From positions 10,870,501-10,934,500 of the forward strand of contig NC_087118.1 in assembly GCF_963855985.1 (NCBI RefSeq): a stretch of 64,000 nt of DNA, written 5' to 3'. The position numbers and the translations under genes are program-made. The notes under the pieces are model-generated. The model was not told the origin of the DNA. It ran no database searches and saw nothing but the letters and a program-made list of their open reading frames with translations. Shown here piece after piece: positions 11,013 through 22,061 of the stretch (position 1 is its first letter; the number at the start of each line of letters is the position of its first letter). This DNA comes from Ostrinia nubilalis (Eukaryota > Arthropoda > Insecta > Lepidoptera > Crambidae).

Positions 11013-11225
11013 AAATTTATGAAAATTTAGAGTACCTTTATTGGGGACTTCTAATATTATGCGAACTACTAATCTAATATTATTCTAACTATATACTAGT
11101 CTTTGAATTATCTTCATCAGGACATAGCACACTTAACTAGTTCTTAACGAAAATAGACTACACACTAAATCGGTCAAAAGTAAAATAAAATTTAATTTTA
11201 TTAATGTGTTTCGTATTATGTCCGT

Positions 11226-13100
11226 TAGGGTTTGTACCCGGGTTATCCCGGAACCGAAAGAACCGGGAAAACCCGGGTTTTTTCGACAGCTTAAGAACCG
11301 GGTTTTAAAAATTCAAAACCCGGTTCTTTCGGTACTTTCGGGTTTTGCATAGTTGTCTAAAATATGTTAAAGGTATTAGGCATGAGTCGTCACTAGAAAA
11401 TTGCGAACGTATAGAGAACCTAAAGATATCAGGTTAGCTACTAATAAAGGTTAGGTACCTACTTATTGGTTTTGTACTTTGTTTTTTTTTATGAGATATG
11501 TAAATATTTTAAGCATTTTTCTTACATTTTTTTTAAATCACTGGCACATTTTTGTTTGCGCTTACGCTGCGACAGGTTATACAGAAGATTGAGGACTATA
11601 ACTTGCCACTATGCTTGGCGTTCGTAGACTATGAGAAGGTCTTCGATTCGATCGGGTCTTGGGCAGTGTTTACAGTCTCTTCAGCGGTGCCGTATTGACT
11701 ATCGGTATATCGAGGTGCTGAAGTGCTTGTACAAAAACGCCACCATGTCGGTCCGAGTACAGGAGCAGAGCACGAGGACGATTCCTCTGCAGTGAGGCGT
11801 AAGGCAGGGAGATGTTATATCTCCTAAACTGTTCACCACTGCATTTTTTTTTTTTCATTGCATTGGAAGACGCTTTCAAACTCCTTGAATGGAAAGGATT
11901 CGGCATAAACATTAATGGCGAGTACATCACTCACCTTCGGTTTGCCCACGATACTGATTGTGGTCATGGCAGAATCGTTGTAAGATCTTGGCACAATGCT
12001 CAAAGACCTTAATCGAGTTTCCTAACAGGTAGGCCTGAGGATGAATATGGACAAAACAAAGCTTATGTCCAATGTCCATGTTGCGCCCTACCCAGTTTCG
12101 GTTGGGAGCTCAATCCTCGAGATTGTTGACAAGTATGTCTACCTCGGACAAACGATCCAGCTAGGTAGGTCGAATTTCGAAAAGGGGGTCAATCGTCGAA
12201 TCCAACTCGGCTAGGCAGCGTTCGGGAAACTACGCAACATCTTTTCATCCAAAATACCTCAGTGCCTGAAGACGAAAGTCTACAACCAATGTGTGTTACC
12301 AGTGATGACTTATGGCTCGGAAACGTGGCCTCTCACTATAGGCCTTATACAGAAGCTCAAAGTTGCACAGCGTGCTATGGAGAGGGCTATGCTCGGTGTT
12401 TCTTTACGAGATCAAATCAGAAATGAGGAGATTTCCTCCTTCCTTCTCCTCATTTCTATGTCAGCGGACTCAGCGGACATAGCCCGACGCGGACGCAGAA
12501 CTGACGGCCGATGGGGCAGGAAGGTCCTGGAATGGAGGCCGCGTACCGGAAAACGCAGCGTGGAACGTCCACCCACAAGGTGGACCGACGACATCATAAA
12601 GGTAGCAGGGAAGCGCTGGACGCAGGCCGCTACCAATCGATCAACATGGAAAGCATTGGGGGAGGTTAATGTTCAGCAGTGGACGTCCTATCCTATGGTT
12701 TAAATGATGATGATGATGATATTTTTGTGTAAGAGTTGTCAACACTGACTCTTTTATTTGCTTTGCATCTGACAGTCAATATACCTATAAATAGTCAAAT
12801 ATATCGTTAAGTTGGATGAAAAAGACTGATTGCTGTACTTGTACCTCAATTGAAAACTAATTATTTTACTTCTTTTTATTTTTGGGAGTAGAATTTAGTA
12901 AAAATAGAAAAATATTGTTAATCATGTTTGTTGATTATTCCTAGTCTATTCAAAGAAGTGTTATTTCAATAAAAAAAACATAATCAAAATATTGTTTTTT
13001 TGGAACCGAAAGAACCGAAAAAACCGGGGCTCTCGGTTCTCATGACCACCAGACCCGAAAAACCCGGTTCCTCAAACCAGAACCGATTCTGCATTCCCTA
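11226..13100. mobile_element. hAT-like element, 1,875 bp, with 8-bp target duplication
   Basis: The element is bounded by TAGGGTTTG and, in complement, TAGGGAATG. It is flanked by the 8-bp repeat ATGTCCGT at 11218-11225 and 13101-13108. Eight-base duplications and TAGGG/CAGGG ends are usual for hAT transposons. Sub-terminal blocks rich in ACCGAAAGAACCGG lie at both ends in inverted orientation (about 11240-11350 and 13000-13080). No hAT transposase is visible. The middle holds a LINE fragment instead. The target was a unit of the 188-bp array that follows. Confidence 0.8.
11560..12722 (+). pseudogene. RTE-like LINE reverse transcriptase 3' fragment
   Basis: The last part of a non-LTR reverse transcriptase is readable in several frames. 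Landmarks are a KAFDSI-like block near 11640, 'QGDVISPKLF'-like text near 11810, WKGFGININGEYITHLRFA (11890-11945), 'MNMDKTKLMSN'-like text near 12050 and VLPVMTYGSETWPLTIGLIQ (from 12296). The open stretch 12293-12703 carries the conserved C-terminus (AQRAMERAMLGVSLRDQIRN, then RRTDGRWGRKVLEWRPRTGK). It ends in a GATGAT run, a usual RTE-type 3' tail. Frameshifts, stops and a 5' truncation make it inactive. A related fragment lies at 58845-59370. Confidence 0.85.
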
Positions 13101-13738
13101 ATGTCCGTTCCGCCAGAGAATAGCCCCGACCATATACGAACACAATACAGCGCACAAGATTCGAACATGCACTTCAGTAGGTTTTGAAATATTATTACAG
13201 GTACAGGCTTCATTATGCTAGTATCATCAGAGGGTAGACCCCATCATATACGAACATAATAATTTGAATACAAATGTGCTCCGTATTATGTCCGTTCCGC
13301 CAGGGAATAGCCCCGACCATATACGAGACACAATACAGCACACAAGATTCGAACATGCACTTCAGTAGGTTTTAAAATATTATTACAGGTACACACTTCA
13401 TTATGCTAGTATCATCAGAGGGTAGACCCCATCATATACGAACATAATAATTTGAATACAAATGTGCTCCGTATTATGTCCGTTCCGCCAGAGAATAGCC
13501 CCGACCATATACGAGACACAATACAGCACACAAGATTCGAACATGCACTTCAGTAGGTTTTAAAATATTATTACAGGTACACACTTCATTATGCTAGTAT
13601 CATCAGAGGGTAGACCCCATCATATACGAACATAATAATTTGAATACAAATGTGCTCCGTATTATGTCCGTTCCGCCAGAGAATGGCCCCGACCATATAC
13701 GAGACGCAATACAGCACACAAGATTCGAACATGCAGTA
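13101..13738. repeat. 188-bp tandem array, about 3.4 units
   Basis: ATGTCCGTTCCGCCAG recurs at 13101, 13288, 13476 and 13664, a steady 187-188 bp period. Units are very similar (CCATATACGAGACACAATAC, TATCATCAGAGGGTAGACCC). The sequence left of the hAT element (about 11170-11225) is a diverged part of the preceding unit, so the hAT element interrupted the array. Confidence 0.92.
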
Positions 13739-14541
13739 AAAAAAAAAAATGTTTAATACTATCGTAATCTTTTGTACGAAATAAATGTTCTTTTAAAAAT
13801 ATAATGCTACATACCTTTGTTTGTGAGCTGAAGATGTGGATCACATTCCCGCTTCCGATATACAGGGTGTCCCGTAATGTAACGTCAAGCCGGAACTGGG
13901 TGTTGAGGCAAGTTATGCTGGTTATCAGAAAAATATAAAAAAAAATCTATGTGGCATATTTTAAAAATAATAGGCATTTTAAAAAAAACAAAAAATTCTA
14001 CTCCAGGTGACGGTCCTTTTGCTCGTGTTGCCACAAATCTTCACTTTTTCCAAATTTTATTTTTGTTATGTAACCCTGAATAATGCTTCTATAAATTGTT
14101 ATCAAAATTACAAAACCAGCTGCACCAGCTTGGATGAAAAAAATTCATTATTCCCAAAAAAAAATTCAAAATAAAAATTTTGCCTAGTTTAAACTGACTG
14201 TACTGAAAAAAAAAAAGTACTACGCGAGTGTGGCAAGTGACGTCATAATTTGGCGCATTTAGTAAGGATTCCAAAATGGTATAACACTTGGTAAATTTTT
14301 GCTGTAATTGTCGACAATTTTTGTTTTTTTGGAAATAGTCCCGTTTTCAACTTTATCTACCTTGGTTAAAAATTATTATTCTAATGTGCCCAAAATTCAA
14401 GTTTCTGTGACTGAATACCGTACAGTCAGTCACAGAAACTTTTGTCACCATGACAGTAATTAGTAGTTGACATACTGTGACAAAAGTCACCCGTGCGCGC
14501 GCGCCTTTACTACCTGCTCTGCCTGCACTTGTACTTGGTAA

Positions 14542-15107
14542 CAGGGATAATAAGGATATGAAGTTTCGGTTATGGATACGGTTACGGATATTAGAATAAT
14601 ATTATACCGGTTTCGGTTACGGTCACGGATATGAAATCATTTCGGATTATCCGAAAGTCTCGGATAATTTCTGTTACGGAATTATTAGAATTTCAAAAAT
14701 GTAGGTATAATACAAATAGCAAGATGCTGCGTGAGCGTCAGCCACATAGCTACTTTATGTACCAACTAAGACGACACCTATGTATGATAAAGGTAAAACA
14801 GGCTGGCATATTAGATGGTGCCAGCGAATGCCAGACAAGTTGGTAACTAATATTAAGATTTAAGGTACAATTCCAAGACGGGCCGCAGACCGCAAACTGC
14901 AACCGCAAACTGCAAAACTATGAAATCGGCAGCGCTGCATTGCAGCTGCGGCGTGTATACTGCAGATTTCATAGAGTTTTGCAGTTTGGCCTTTATCCGA
15001 AACTATCCGTAACTTTTGAATCAGTTTCGGTTACGGTTATGGACATTTTTTTTATTTCGGATATCCGATAGTTTCGGTTACGGTTACGGATATCCATAAC
15101 ATCCCTG
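14542..15107. mobile_element. hAT-like MITE nested in foldback, 566 bp
   Basis: The ends read CAGGGATAATAAGGATAT and, in complement, CAGGGATGTTATGGATAT. An exact 8-bp duplication, CTTGGTAA, flanks the element (14534-14541 and 15108-15115). The sub-terminal regions repeat GGTTACGGATATC-like motifs, as transposase-binding arrays of hAT elements often do. It has no coding capacity. Confidence 0.88.
14879..14996. repeat. Hairpin nested inside the hAT MITE
   Basis: CAAACTGCAAAACTATGAAATC (about 14907-14928) is repeated in inverted form near 14966-14988. This gives a compact hairpin of about 110 bp, with direct repeats of GCAAACTGCAA before it. It looks like a third-level MITE. Confidence 0.6.
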
Positions 15108-15715
15108 CTTGGTAAGATGGCCCTCTCCGTCCCGCTCATACCTTTTAAAATGGCTTCTCCATCTCACTTAAGCCAGAAACTTGAATTTTGGGCACATTAG
15201 AATAATATTTTTAACCAAGGTAGATAAAGTTAAAAACGGGATTATTTCCAATAAACAAAAATTGTCGACAATTACAGCAAGATTTTACAAAGTGTTATAC
15301 CATTTTGGAATCCTTACTAAATGCGCCAAATTATGACGTCACTTGCCACACTCGCGTAGTACAATTTTTTTTCAGTACAGTCAGTTTAAACTAGGCAAAA
15401 TTTTTATTTTGATATTTTTTTTGGGAATAATGTATTTTTTTCATCCAAGTTGGAGCAGCTGGTTTTGTAATTTTGATAACAATTTAGAGAAGCATTATTC
15501 AGGGTTACATAACAAAAAAAAAATTTATAAAAAGTGAAGATTTGTGGCAACACGAGTAAAAGGACCGTCACCTGGAGTAGAATTTTTTGATTTTTTTTAA
15601 ATGCCTATTATTTTTAAAATATGCCACATAGATTTTTTTTTATATTTTTCTGATAACCAGCACAACTTGCCTCAACACCCAGTCCCGGCTTGACGTTACA
15701 TTACGGGACACCCTG

Positions 15716-16218
15716 TATAATGAAAAGTTACTTGTTGATCAATTACTTATTTATTCAAGATACTAATTTATACATTTCCAACATTATAACACCTTAAAGT
15801 TAGTACTTCTTGCTTTGAATGCTCCAATCGAACTGACTGTCCGGCGGCATGCCCGCGATAAGGCAACTTCCCCTTCCATTCGTCCAAGTCAACTGGCTCG
15901 AAACGACTTATCGACAGCATGCCCCGGAAGTAGTCAAAATCAATACTTAAATAACAATTTATATCTAAAATACTAAATTGTATACAATAAAAATTCTAAA
16001 ATAATTACATTAAATAATAAACATGAAATATGTAATTGAATATAATATAAAATAAATTCTAAAACCATTCTAATATCTGCAACAATGTCCAGGAAGTAAT
16101 CAAGTAAAGTATTTAATTTTAATAATGGGTTTTTAAATTCTACCAAAATTATTACAATAACTATTTATAAGCAACTAATAATCGTATAAAATACAATATT
16201 AATTCTAAAATCATTACA
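15716..16218. repeat. 503-bp duplicated segment, copy 2
   Basis: This is the second copy of 5994-6496, identical as far as I can read. Its first 68 bp are Copia LTR, cut exactly where the foldback element ends. The sequence on the far side of the foldback (left of 13859) does not continue the LTR, so the foldback did not simply insert into an intact copy. Confidence 0.85.
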
Positions 16219-16270
16219 CAATAATCGATAACAGCTGGTACTGGATGCTAAAAAAATAAGTAGTTACTGG

Positions 16271-17584
16271 TTAAATTCTTGAAAAAAAAAAACTACCTAC
16301 GTTACAAGCTTTTTTCAATTTGTATATTTCATTGAACTCACTGGGTGTAAATCCGAGTAGCTCGATATGAGCATCCACTACAACTTCTTCCGCCTGGAGG
16401 GCCTCCACGTGTTTAATGCCCGTTGAAGGTGAAAAAATTAATTTACGTCGTCTGTAAAAAACATAGTCTTATAAATATTATATCAACATCGACTAATAAT
16501 TTGTCAAAGTACTTAAAATTATAGCTACCTCTTTCCAGGGATTTTTTCCACCACCGACTGTATGGCACCAATCTCGACTTCACTGGGCCTCTCAAGGTCG
16601 CCGAGGTCAGCAACGTCGCCGCTGCACGCCCGAACTGGGACGGTCAAAGTATCCACCGAGCGAAGGAGGGGGGTCGAACTTTGAGGCTAAAAAGAGCACA
16701 CAATACAATAATAATATGTGAAAATAGATAATAATACAATAATGTGAAAACCCACAGTAAATTAAATTAAAGTAAAACAACGAACTTGATGGCACAGGTT
16801 TATCTGTTTCCCAAGGTCTAGGCTTAGGCAGAGGTGGAGTGGTTGGTGTCCCAGGTGTAAGGGGACACTGAACACGGGTTGGAGATATTTTTCTGTAAAA
16901 TATTTGAAAGTAAGACTACAATTTTATTTACCTCATGATCATTTGAAAAAAAAAAAAAAAAACAAATAAGTACCTTTTCTGCTTTTTTTCTGGGGCATCT
17001 GGCAGCAAAAAACTAGTTACCTCCTTCTGCTCCCTTAAAGTAAATAGACGGGCTCTTTGTTCTGCTGTTAGAACATTGAGGTTCTTTTTATCAGAAACCT
17101 TCTGCTCCCTTACTTTTTTTAAGCCTTCGGCTAGTGACGTTGATCTAAACAAAAAAAAAAAAAAAACTTAGAAACAACCAACTAACTGTCAAGACAAATT
17201 GTGTATGATATACATACGTAGAGGGCTGTACTACGGCTGCTACATGACCGGACGGCGGCTCCAGGACGGCAGCTGGCACAGGCGGTCTAGGATAGGAAAA
17301 AAAAATTAGAATATTCCTTCACAGATCACTCAGGAGTAATTAGTGGAAAAAGCAACTTACGATTCCACACCAAGCATTTCGCAAGCACGACCACGACTTC
17401 CACCTCGAGCACGAATGCGACTACCACGGCCACGAGCGCCACGAGAGCGTGCTCGGGAGCTTCGTGCCCGCCCAGGACCAGATGATGATGCTGGGACCTT
17501 ATCCATATCTTCGTTTGAGAATGCTAAGCGATGTGTTAAGCTGCAAAATAAGCAAATATCAGTATCCAAATCTTTTCCTGACAT
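16271..17584 (-). CDS. Six-exon gene of unknown function (299 codons)
   Basis: Predicted exons are 17584-17361, 17286-17218, 17144-16974, 16892-16796, 16686-16529 and 16451-16271. The donors GTAAGT, GTATGT, GTACTT and GTAGCT and the acceptors CTAG, TTTAG, ACAG, TTAG and ACAG are acceptable. The exon-4 donor (CCT|GTGCC) is weak and is chosen because it keeps the frame. The total is 900 nt, and every junction keeps phase. The product is hydrophilic. An Arg/Gly/Ser-rich block (RGARGRGSRIRARGG) lies near residues 45-65, and a Lys/Glu segment (SLAEGLKKVREQKVSDKKN) near residue 100. A Pro-rich stretch follows, then a helical C-terminus (EALQAEEVVVDAHIELLGF). It may be nuclear and nucleic-acid binding (inference). 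I do not recognise it. Confidence 0.6.
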
Positions 17585-17599
17585 TAGGTATCGTTTATA

Positions 17600-17798
17600 G
17601 ATGACATTTTAAATAAAAAATAGGTAGGTCAAATTTTAACAACAACTATTTTTTTCCTAACCAATTATTATTAACGTAGTGTGTACCGCGCTTAGCGCGT
17701 AAGCATTTTGCGGGAGAGCGGGTCCATCGGAGAGCTGGCAACGTGTGGCAACGCTCGACCGGCCGTCCGGCCTGGCCACGCGGCGCGCGCATCAGCAG
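17600..17798. other. GC-rich segment upstream of the six-exon gene
   Basis: After an AT-rich start, 17690-17790 is rich in CpG (GCGCGTAAGC, CCGGCCGTCCGGCC, CGCGGCGCGCGC). Its place just upstream of the minus-strand gene makes it a promoter candidate. No TATA box or other defined motif is visible. The hAT MITE begins at 17799. Confidence 0.3.
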
Positions 17799-18424
17799 TA
17801 GAGATGGGTTATACTAGGTAAATTTGATACTAGGTGCACCTATTCCTAGTATTTATTAATACTCGATCCAAATACCTATTCCACCTAGTACGTAGTAATT
17901 TAGCATACTTGACGCGACTAGTGCGGACTAATCCACGTAATATGACTTTAAAATACATTTTTTTTTTAAAAGATACAACCGTAGTATGAATAATGCAATT
18001 TGAAATTGAATAATAATTCCTCCCTTCATACTTCAACAGGCATAGGACTATCAACTTAAAAGTTGGCTTATTTAAAAGATATCAATTTCATAAAAATATT
18101 TACATATTTTTTCTTGTTTACATGAATATGGTTTGACTACGTTTGTGTGCGTTTGCTTCGTCGTGCTCAAATTTGTTTGGTCAGACAGAGACGGAGTGAA
18201 TCTCTACGTTCGCACATAAGCTTAGCGAGAAATACTAGGTGCGCGTAATACACGACTACGGATTACGCAATAATAACCTCTATTACTTTGATGGTAGGGT
18301 CGGAAATCGTGTAATTTATAAAATACTAGGTGGATCAAGTATTTAAAAAATTGGAATAGGTGCCGCCTAGTACTGTAAAATACCTAGTGTGTGGATCTGT
18401 TCTAGTAAATACGTCTCATCTTTA
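17799..18424 (+). mobile_element. hAT-like MITE, copy 1 (626 bp)
   Basis: Ends are TAGAGATGGG on the left and, in complement, TAAAGATGAG on the right. The 8-bp target duplication ATCAGCAG is exact (17791-17798, 18425-18432). The motif ACTAGGT/ACCTAGT recurs through both ends. The element matches 45251-45875 in reverse complement almost throughout. No transposase is encoded. Confidence 0.93.
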
Positions 18425-18432
18425 ATCAGCAG

Positions 18433-19017
18433 TCAGTCGCCCACGCAACCCATTACGAGACGCGCGTATTGCTGCGCGCGCCGATCGTTCCGTGGTGCGA
18501 TCAACGTAACGATGTATTCGCAGCGCGAGTGTTATAAAATGGTTCGGTGCTACATTTTAAGTGAAGAGAGTAATTTTAATTTGTGTAAGTGTGTGGGTAC
18601 GTGCGTGCATTATCCACAAAAAAAATACAAACGAAAGTGGAATTATAGCAAATGTTTTCCGTGTGAAATTAACTATACTGTGGCTGTGGCTCGGAAAACT
18701 ACAATAGGCACCATCGAGCTACGCGGATCGCTCGCTTAATATGTCGGATAGCCTACTGAAGGAAGCCACATAAAGTAGTGTAAATAGGTTTTTTTTTTGA
18801 CTAACTAAAGTTAAAGTTCATTTTAAATTGTTTTCGAAGTAATTTAATACTGATTCGTGATTAGAATAAGCTACATAATCAACTCCCTTTCCATTCCCAG
18901 GTCTGCTCGTGTGAATTTCATCCAAATCCGTTCTACCGATTTAACGTGAATGCGTTTGAACAGCAAAAAAACTACGCAAAACAAATAATCTAAAATATAT
19001 TCTATGTTTATTAAATA
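18433..19017. other. Unassigned segment
   Basis: The first 300 bp are GC-rich and contain an open frame to 18739 that starts inside the MITE, so I do not accept it as a gene. From about 18870 a short interspersed-repeat-like phrase appears (CATCCAAATCCGTTCTACCG). Nothing else is recognised. Confidence 0.4.
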
Positions 19018-19795
19018 CTAGCGGCCGCCCGCGACTTCGTACGCGTGGATCCCGTTTAAAAAAATCTAAACCGCGTAAGATAGATGAAGGGGGTCATCTA
19101 TCTTACGCGGTTTAGATTTTTTCATTCAAATGTTTTTTCCCGTTCCCGTGGGAATTTTGCAATATCCTGTTGTAACTAAGTTTTAAGTTTACTAAGGTAC
19201 CTGCATGCCAAATTTCAAGCGTCTAACTTAAGTGGTTTAGATTTTTCATACAAAAGGATTTTCCAGCGAATTCCCGTTCCCGTGGGAATTAGGTTACTAA
19301 GGTACCTACATACCAAATTTCAAGCATCTAACTTAAGCGGTTTCGATTTTTCATACAAAGGATTTTCCAGCGAATTCCCGTTCCTGTGGGAATTACTTTA
19401 CTAAAGTGCCTACGTGCGAAATTTAAAGCGTCTAACTTAAGCGGTTTAGATTTTTCATACAAAGGGATTTTCCCACGAATTCCCGTTCCCGTGGGAATTA
19501 GTTTACTAAAGTACCTACGTGCGAAATTTAAAGCGTCTAACTTAAGCGGTTTAGATTTTTCATACAAAGGGATTTTCCCACGAATTCCCGTTCCTGTGGG
19601 AATTAGTTTACTAAAGTACCTACGTGCGAAATTTAAAGCGTCTAACTTAAGCGGTTTAGATTTTTCATACAAAAGGATTTTCCCGCTAATTCCTGTTCCC
19701 GTGGGAATTCCTAAGTATACTATAACCTGCCCAGGAGTATGAAGAATAATTGTACCAAGTTTCGTTAAAATCCGACGAGTAGTTTTTGTTAACAA
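19018..19795 (+). repeat. RTE-like 3' tail with 105-bp internal repeats
   Basis: It begins CTAGCGGCCGCCCGCGACTT and ends near CCGACGAGTAGTTTTTG. Inside are about six units containing CTAACTTAAGCGGTTTAGAT and CGTTCCCGTGGGAATT. The best units start at 19397, 19502 and 19607, a period of exactly 105 bp. Because 105 is a multiple of 3, open frames appear on both strands; they are by-products. A related tail is at 59944-60590. Confidence 0.8.
19059..19122. repeat. Perfect hairpin within RTE-like tail
   Basis: AAATCTAAACCGCGTAAGAT and its complement form arms of about 29 bp around a six-base loop (AGGGGG at 19088-19093). It looks like an inverted duplication of one repeat unit. Confidence 0.85.
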
Positions 19796-19800
19796 AAACC

Positions 19801-21209
19801 CGTATGTTGCCGTAACCGTATATGCGGAAAAAAATTGTCCATGTAAACCAAGCTTTACACAACACGGGCAAGATGGCGGAATACTTTAGTATGACTCTTC
19901 AATAATCTTTAAATTTTAAATTTAGGTTGCAATATTTTTGTATTTAAAGTACAGATTAATCATTTAAATAATATTTGTTCGATGTTTTACAAAGATTCCC
20001 AGAAGATATTAACGTAATTACACCATAAACCACAAAACAATATGAACCATTTTTTTCGAACCATACACCTTGCGGAATATTACGGAAATTAAGTACAAAA
20101 GTTACTTACCGACTTGAATCCTTCACTGAATTTAATAATGGATGACTGAGTAACACGAAGAATAATTGTAGATAAAAAAGACAAAAATTACTTCGCACTG
20201 ATTTTAATAAGAAAACAAATTACAATCAAAAATAATTAACACACAATGCAAAATTCGAGAGTTCCGATCGCAGCGACGGCTGAAGGCAAAGTGAGCCCAA
20301 GTCGCACTGCGCGCTGACTTATATGTATAGGGACGGTCGCCGCAAATCTTCACATCTCCTACATTATTTTATTATATTAAGCTATTTTTATGTTGAATTA
20401 AAAAAAGAATAATGGTGTAAAAATCACTTTGATTTTTGGGTATTTCACGTTCTTTGAATTTGTGATTTCTTATTATAAGAATCTAAATCTAAGAATTTTC
20501 TCAACTAACTATTTGCCTAAGGACCTATGCTATAGGATATAAATGTTTGTTATATCGTTTTCACAGTATTTTTTATAAAAATTTCAGCTTGTAAACTGAC
20601 GCTAAAGTGGAAATTTCAAAACCTGTGTGGACTTATCTTGATAGAATTCTTAAATACTATACTAATCGAAATATTTTCTCAACTAACTATTTAGACGACG
20701 AAATTGCCTAATTATTTATGCCTATAACATATTTGTAATGTAACTGGTTAATGATTGTAACGGGTTGAAAAAGTACTGTTTTTGCGCCAAACGGCGTAAA
20801 CGCTCTTAAGCACTGAAAAAATTATTAAAAAAATATATAATTTATAGTAAAATATTTGATAACATTTTCGAAATAATCAACATAAAAAATAAGTATCTAT
20901 TTTTCATTTGGAAAAATTTATAATAAATTGTACAAAAAGCTGGATATTTTAACATCTTCAAAATATTGGGGTCACAACATATCCTATAAGTAGCAGCAAG
21001 AAAGTGTGAGGCACACATGGGGGGCTTCAATCCATACTTTTGACTTCTGCAGTGCAGAAACAGCTTTTGACATCAATATTCGGCGATAGTTTTGTGTTGG
21101 TACTAATATTTATGTATCAAAAGAAAGGTGCTGCTTTACTTCATTACAGAGTGGAAATTAATTATTATAGTTATACCCTTGTCTGACTTCAATTTCTTTA
21201 TGTCCAACA
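19801..21209. other. AT-rich region; possible minus-strand promoter
   Basis: No supported gene. Near 20319-20328 the minus strand has CTATACATATAAG followed about 25 bp later by CAGTGCGACTTGG, which could be a TATA box and start site. The open frame at 20842-21030 has an acceptor-like CAG upstream but no recognisable protein. Confidence 0.25.
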
Positions 21210-21270
21210 CTAAGCAATATTAGTCTGCTTAGTGTTGAACTCATGATGAATACCACGATGAAAGAACTTA

Positions 21271-21558
21271 CCAGGTTTAGTATCAGAAAGAGTTACTCCG
21301 TGCTTAATCTCTTCCTCTGTAAATAAACACGGATAGGCTTGCCGAAGTCTTCCACCGTTTATGTCAAACTGGTGTTTATCGAAATGTTTTTCACAAACAC
21401 GTTTTCGGCGCAATTGAACTTCTGAGAGCCCGATGAGGAGAGCGTTGGTAGGCACAAGAAAGACAGTTCCATAATTCATTGTTCTTAGGGAAACTAAACA
21501 GTCGATGAGGATTACTAGTTGCGTTGCAACCACCAACACAACACTTGAATTGTCCCAT
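21271..21558 (-). pseudogene. THAP-domain exon, frameshifted
   Basis: The minus strand starts with ATG and encodes MGQFKCCVGGCNATSNPHRL, then FSFPKNNELW. This is the first part of a THAP zinc finger (C-x2/4-C). The second part (KRVCEKHFDKHQFDINGGRL, then AYPCLF) carries the C-x2-H pair and the AVPxxF-like end, but in another frame, so a frameshift lies between about 21420 and 21480. The exon ends at a consensus donor (CCTG|GTAAGTTC). THAP domains bind DNA and occur in host factors and P-type transposases. Which one this is cannot be told. CpG-rich DNA upstream may be its promoter. Confidence 0.65.
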
Positions 21559-22057
21559 GACGATCGATTCGCAATCTTTATAAGACTACGATAACTGTAT
21601 CAAATAACGAAGGAGAATTTGGATATTTAGGATCTCAACTCAGCAAAATGCGAGGAAATACACTAAAAACACCGGCACTCGACAACGTTACTTGAGAAAC
21701 GTCAATTCAACAACATGGCGTCCCTCCTAGTTGACAGTTGTCAGAGGGGTGCGGTGGAGCGGGGAGCGTGAGCGATTGCAGCGCCAAACGGACACATCGG
21801 AACTACACTGTCATAGCCCTGAGTCTCACGACAGCACCGAGACAACAATACCGAGCGGCGGGTAAGGCCAGAATGCCACGACTACGGTCGTGCTCGTTCT
21901 TTTATACAGCCATCCCTACCCAAACCGGCTAGCAGGTAGCGCCCGACCTGCCTCGGTGCGGTCAATACAACTCCTTTTACTTACTACAAACTATTTTATA
22001 ACATAACTAGACATTTCCAATAAATCAAATTATAATTTATTACATTTAAAATTAATG
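21559..22057. other. CpG-rich putative promoter region
   Basis: Around 21700-21960 the sequence is GC-rich with an AACATGGCGTCC motif (21712-21723) resembling YY1-type core promoter sites, next to the THAP exon. No plus-strand gene is convincing. The last 100 bp are AT-rich and lead into the Gypsy LTR. Confidence 0.25.
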
Positions 22058-22061
22058 TTGT

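Larger units (their letters stand above)
13863..15715. mobile_element. Foldback element, CAGGGTGTCCCGTAATG ends
   Basis: Both ends read CAGGGTGTCCCGTAATG in inverted orientation and are flanked by TATA (13859-13862 and 15716-15719). The arms extend for about 600 bp on each side (13863-14460 and 15120-15715). TA-type duplications fit the Tc1/mariner group, but no transposase remains. The core is occupied by a hAT-like MITE. A second copy starts at 63427. Confidence 0.85.

Noticed and set aside
18389..18739. 116-codon plus-strand frame
   Set aside because: It begins inside the hAT MITE and has no motif; the MITE boundary at 18424 shows that the start is not original.
19328..19871. Repeated open frames in the RTE-like tail
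   Set aside because: The 105-bp repeat period keeps frames open on both strands; no protein family and no start context.
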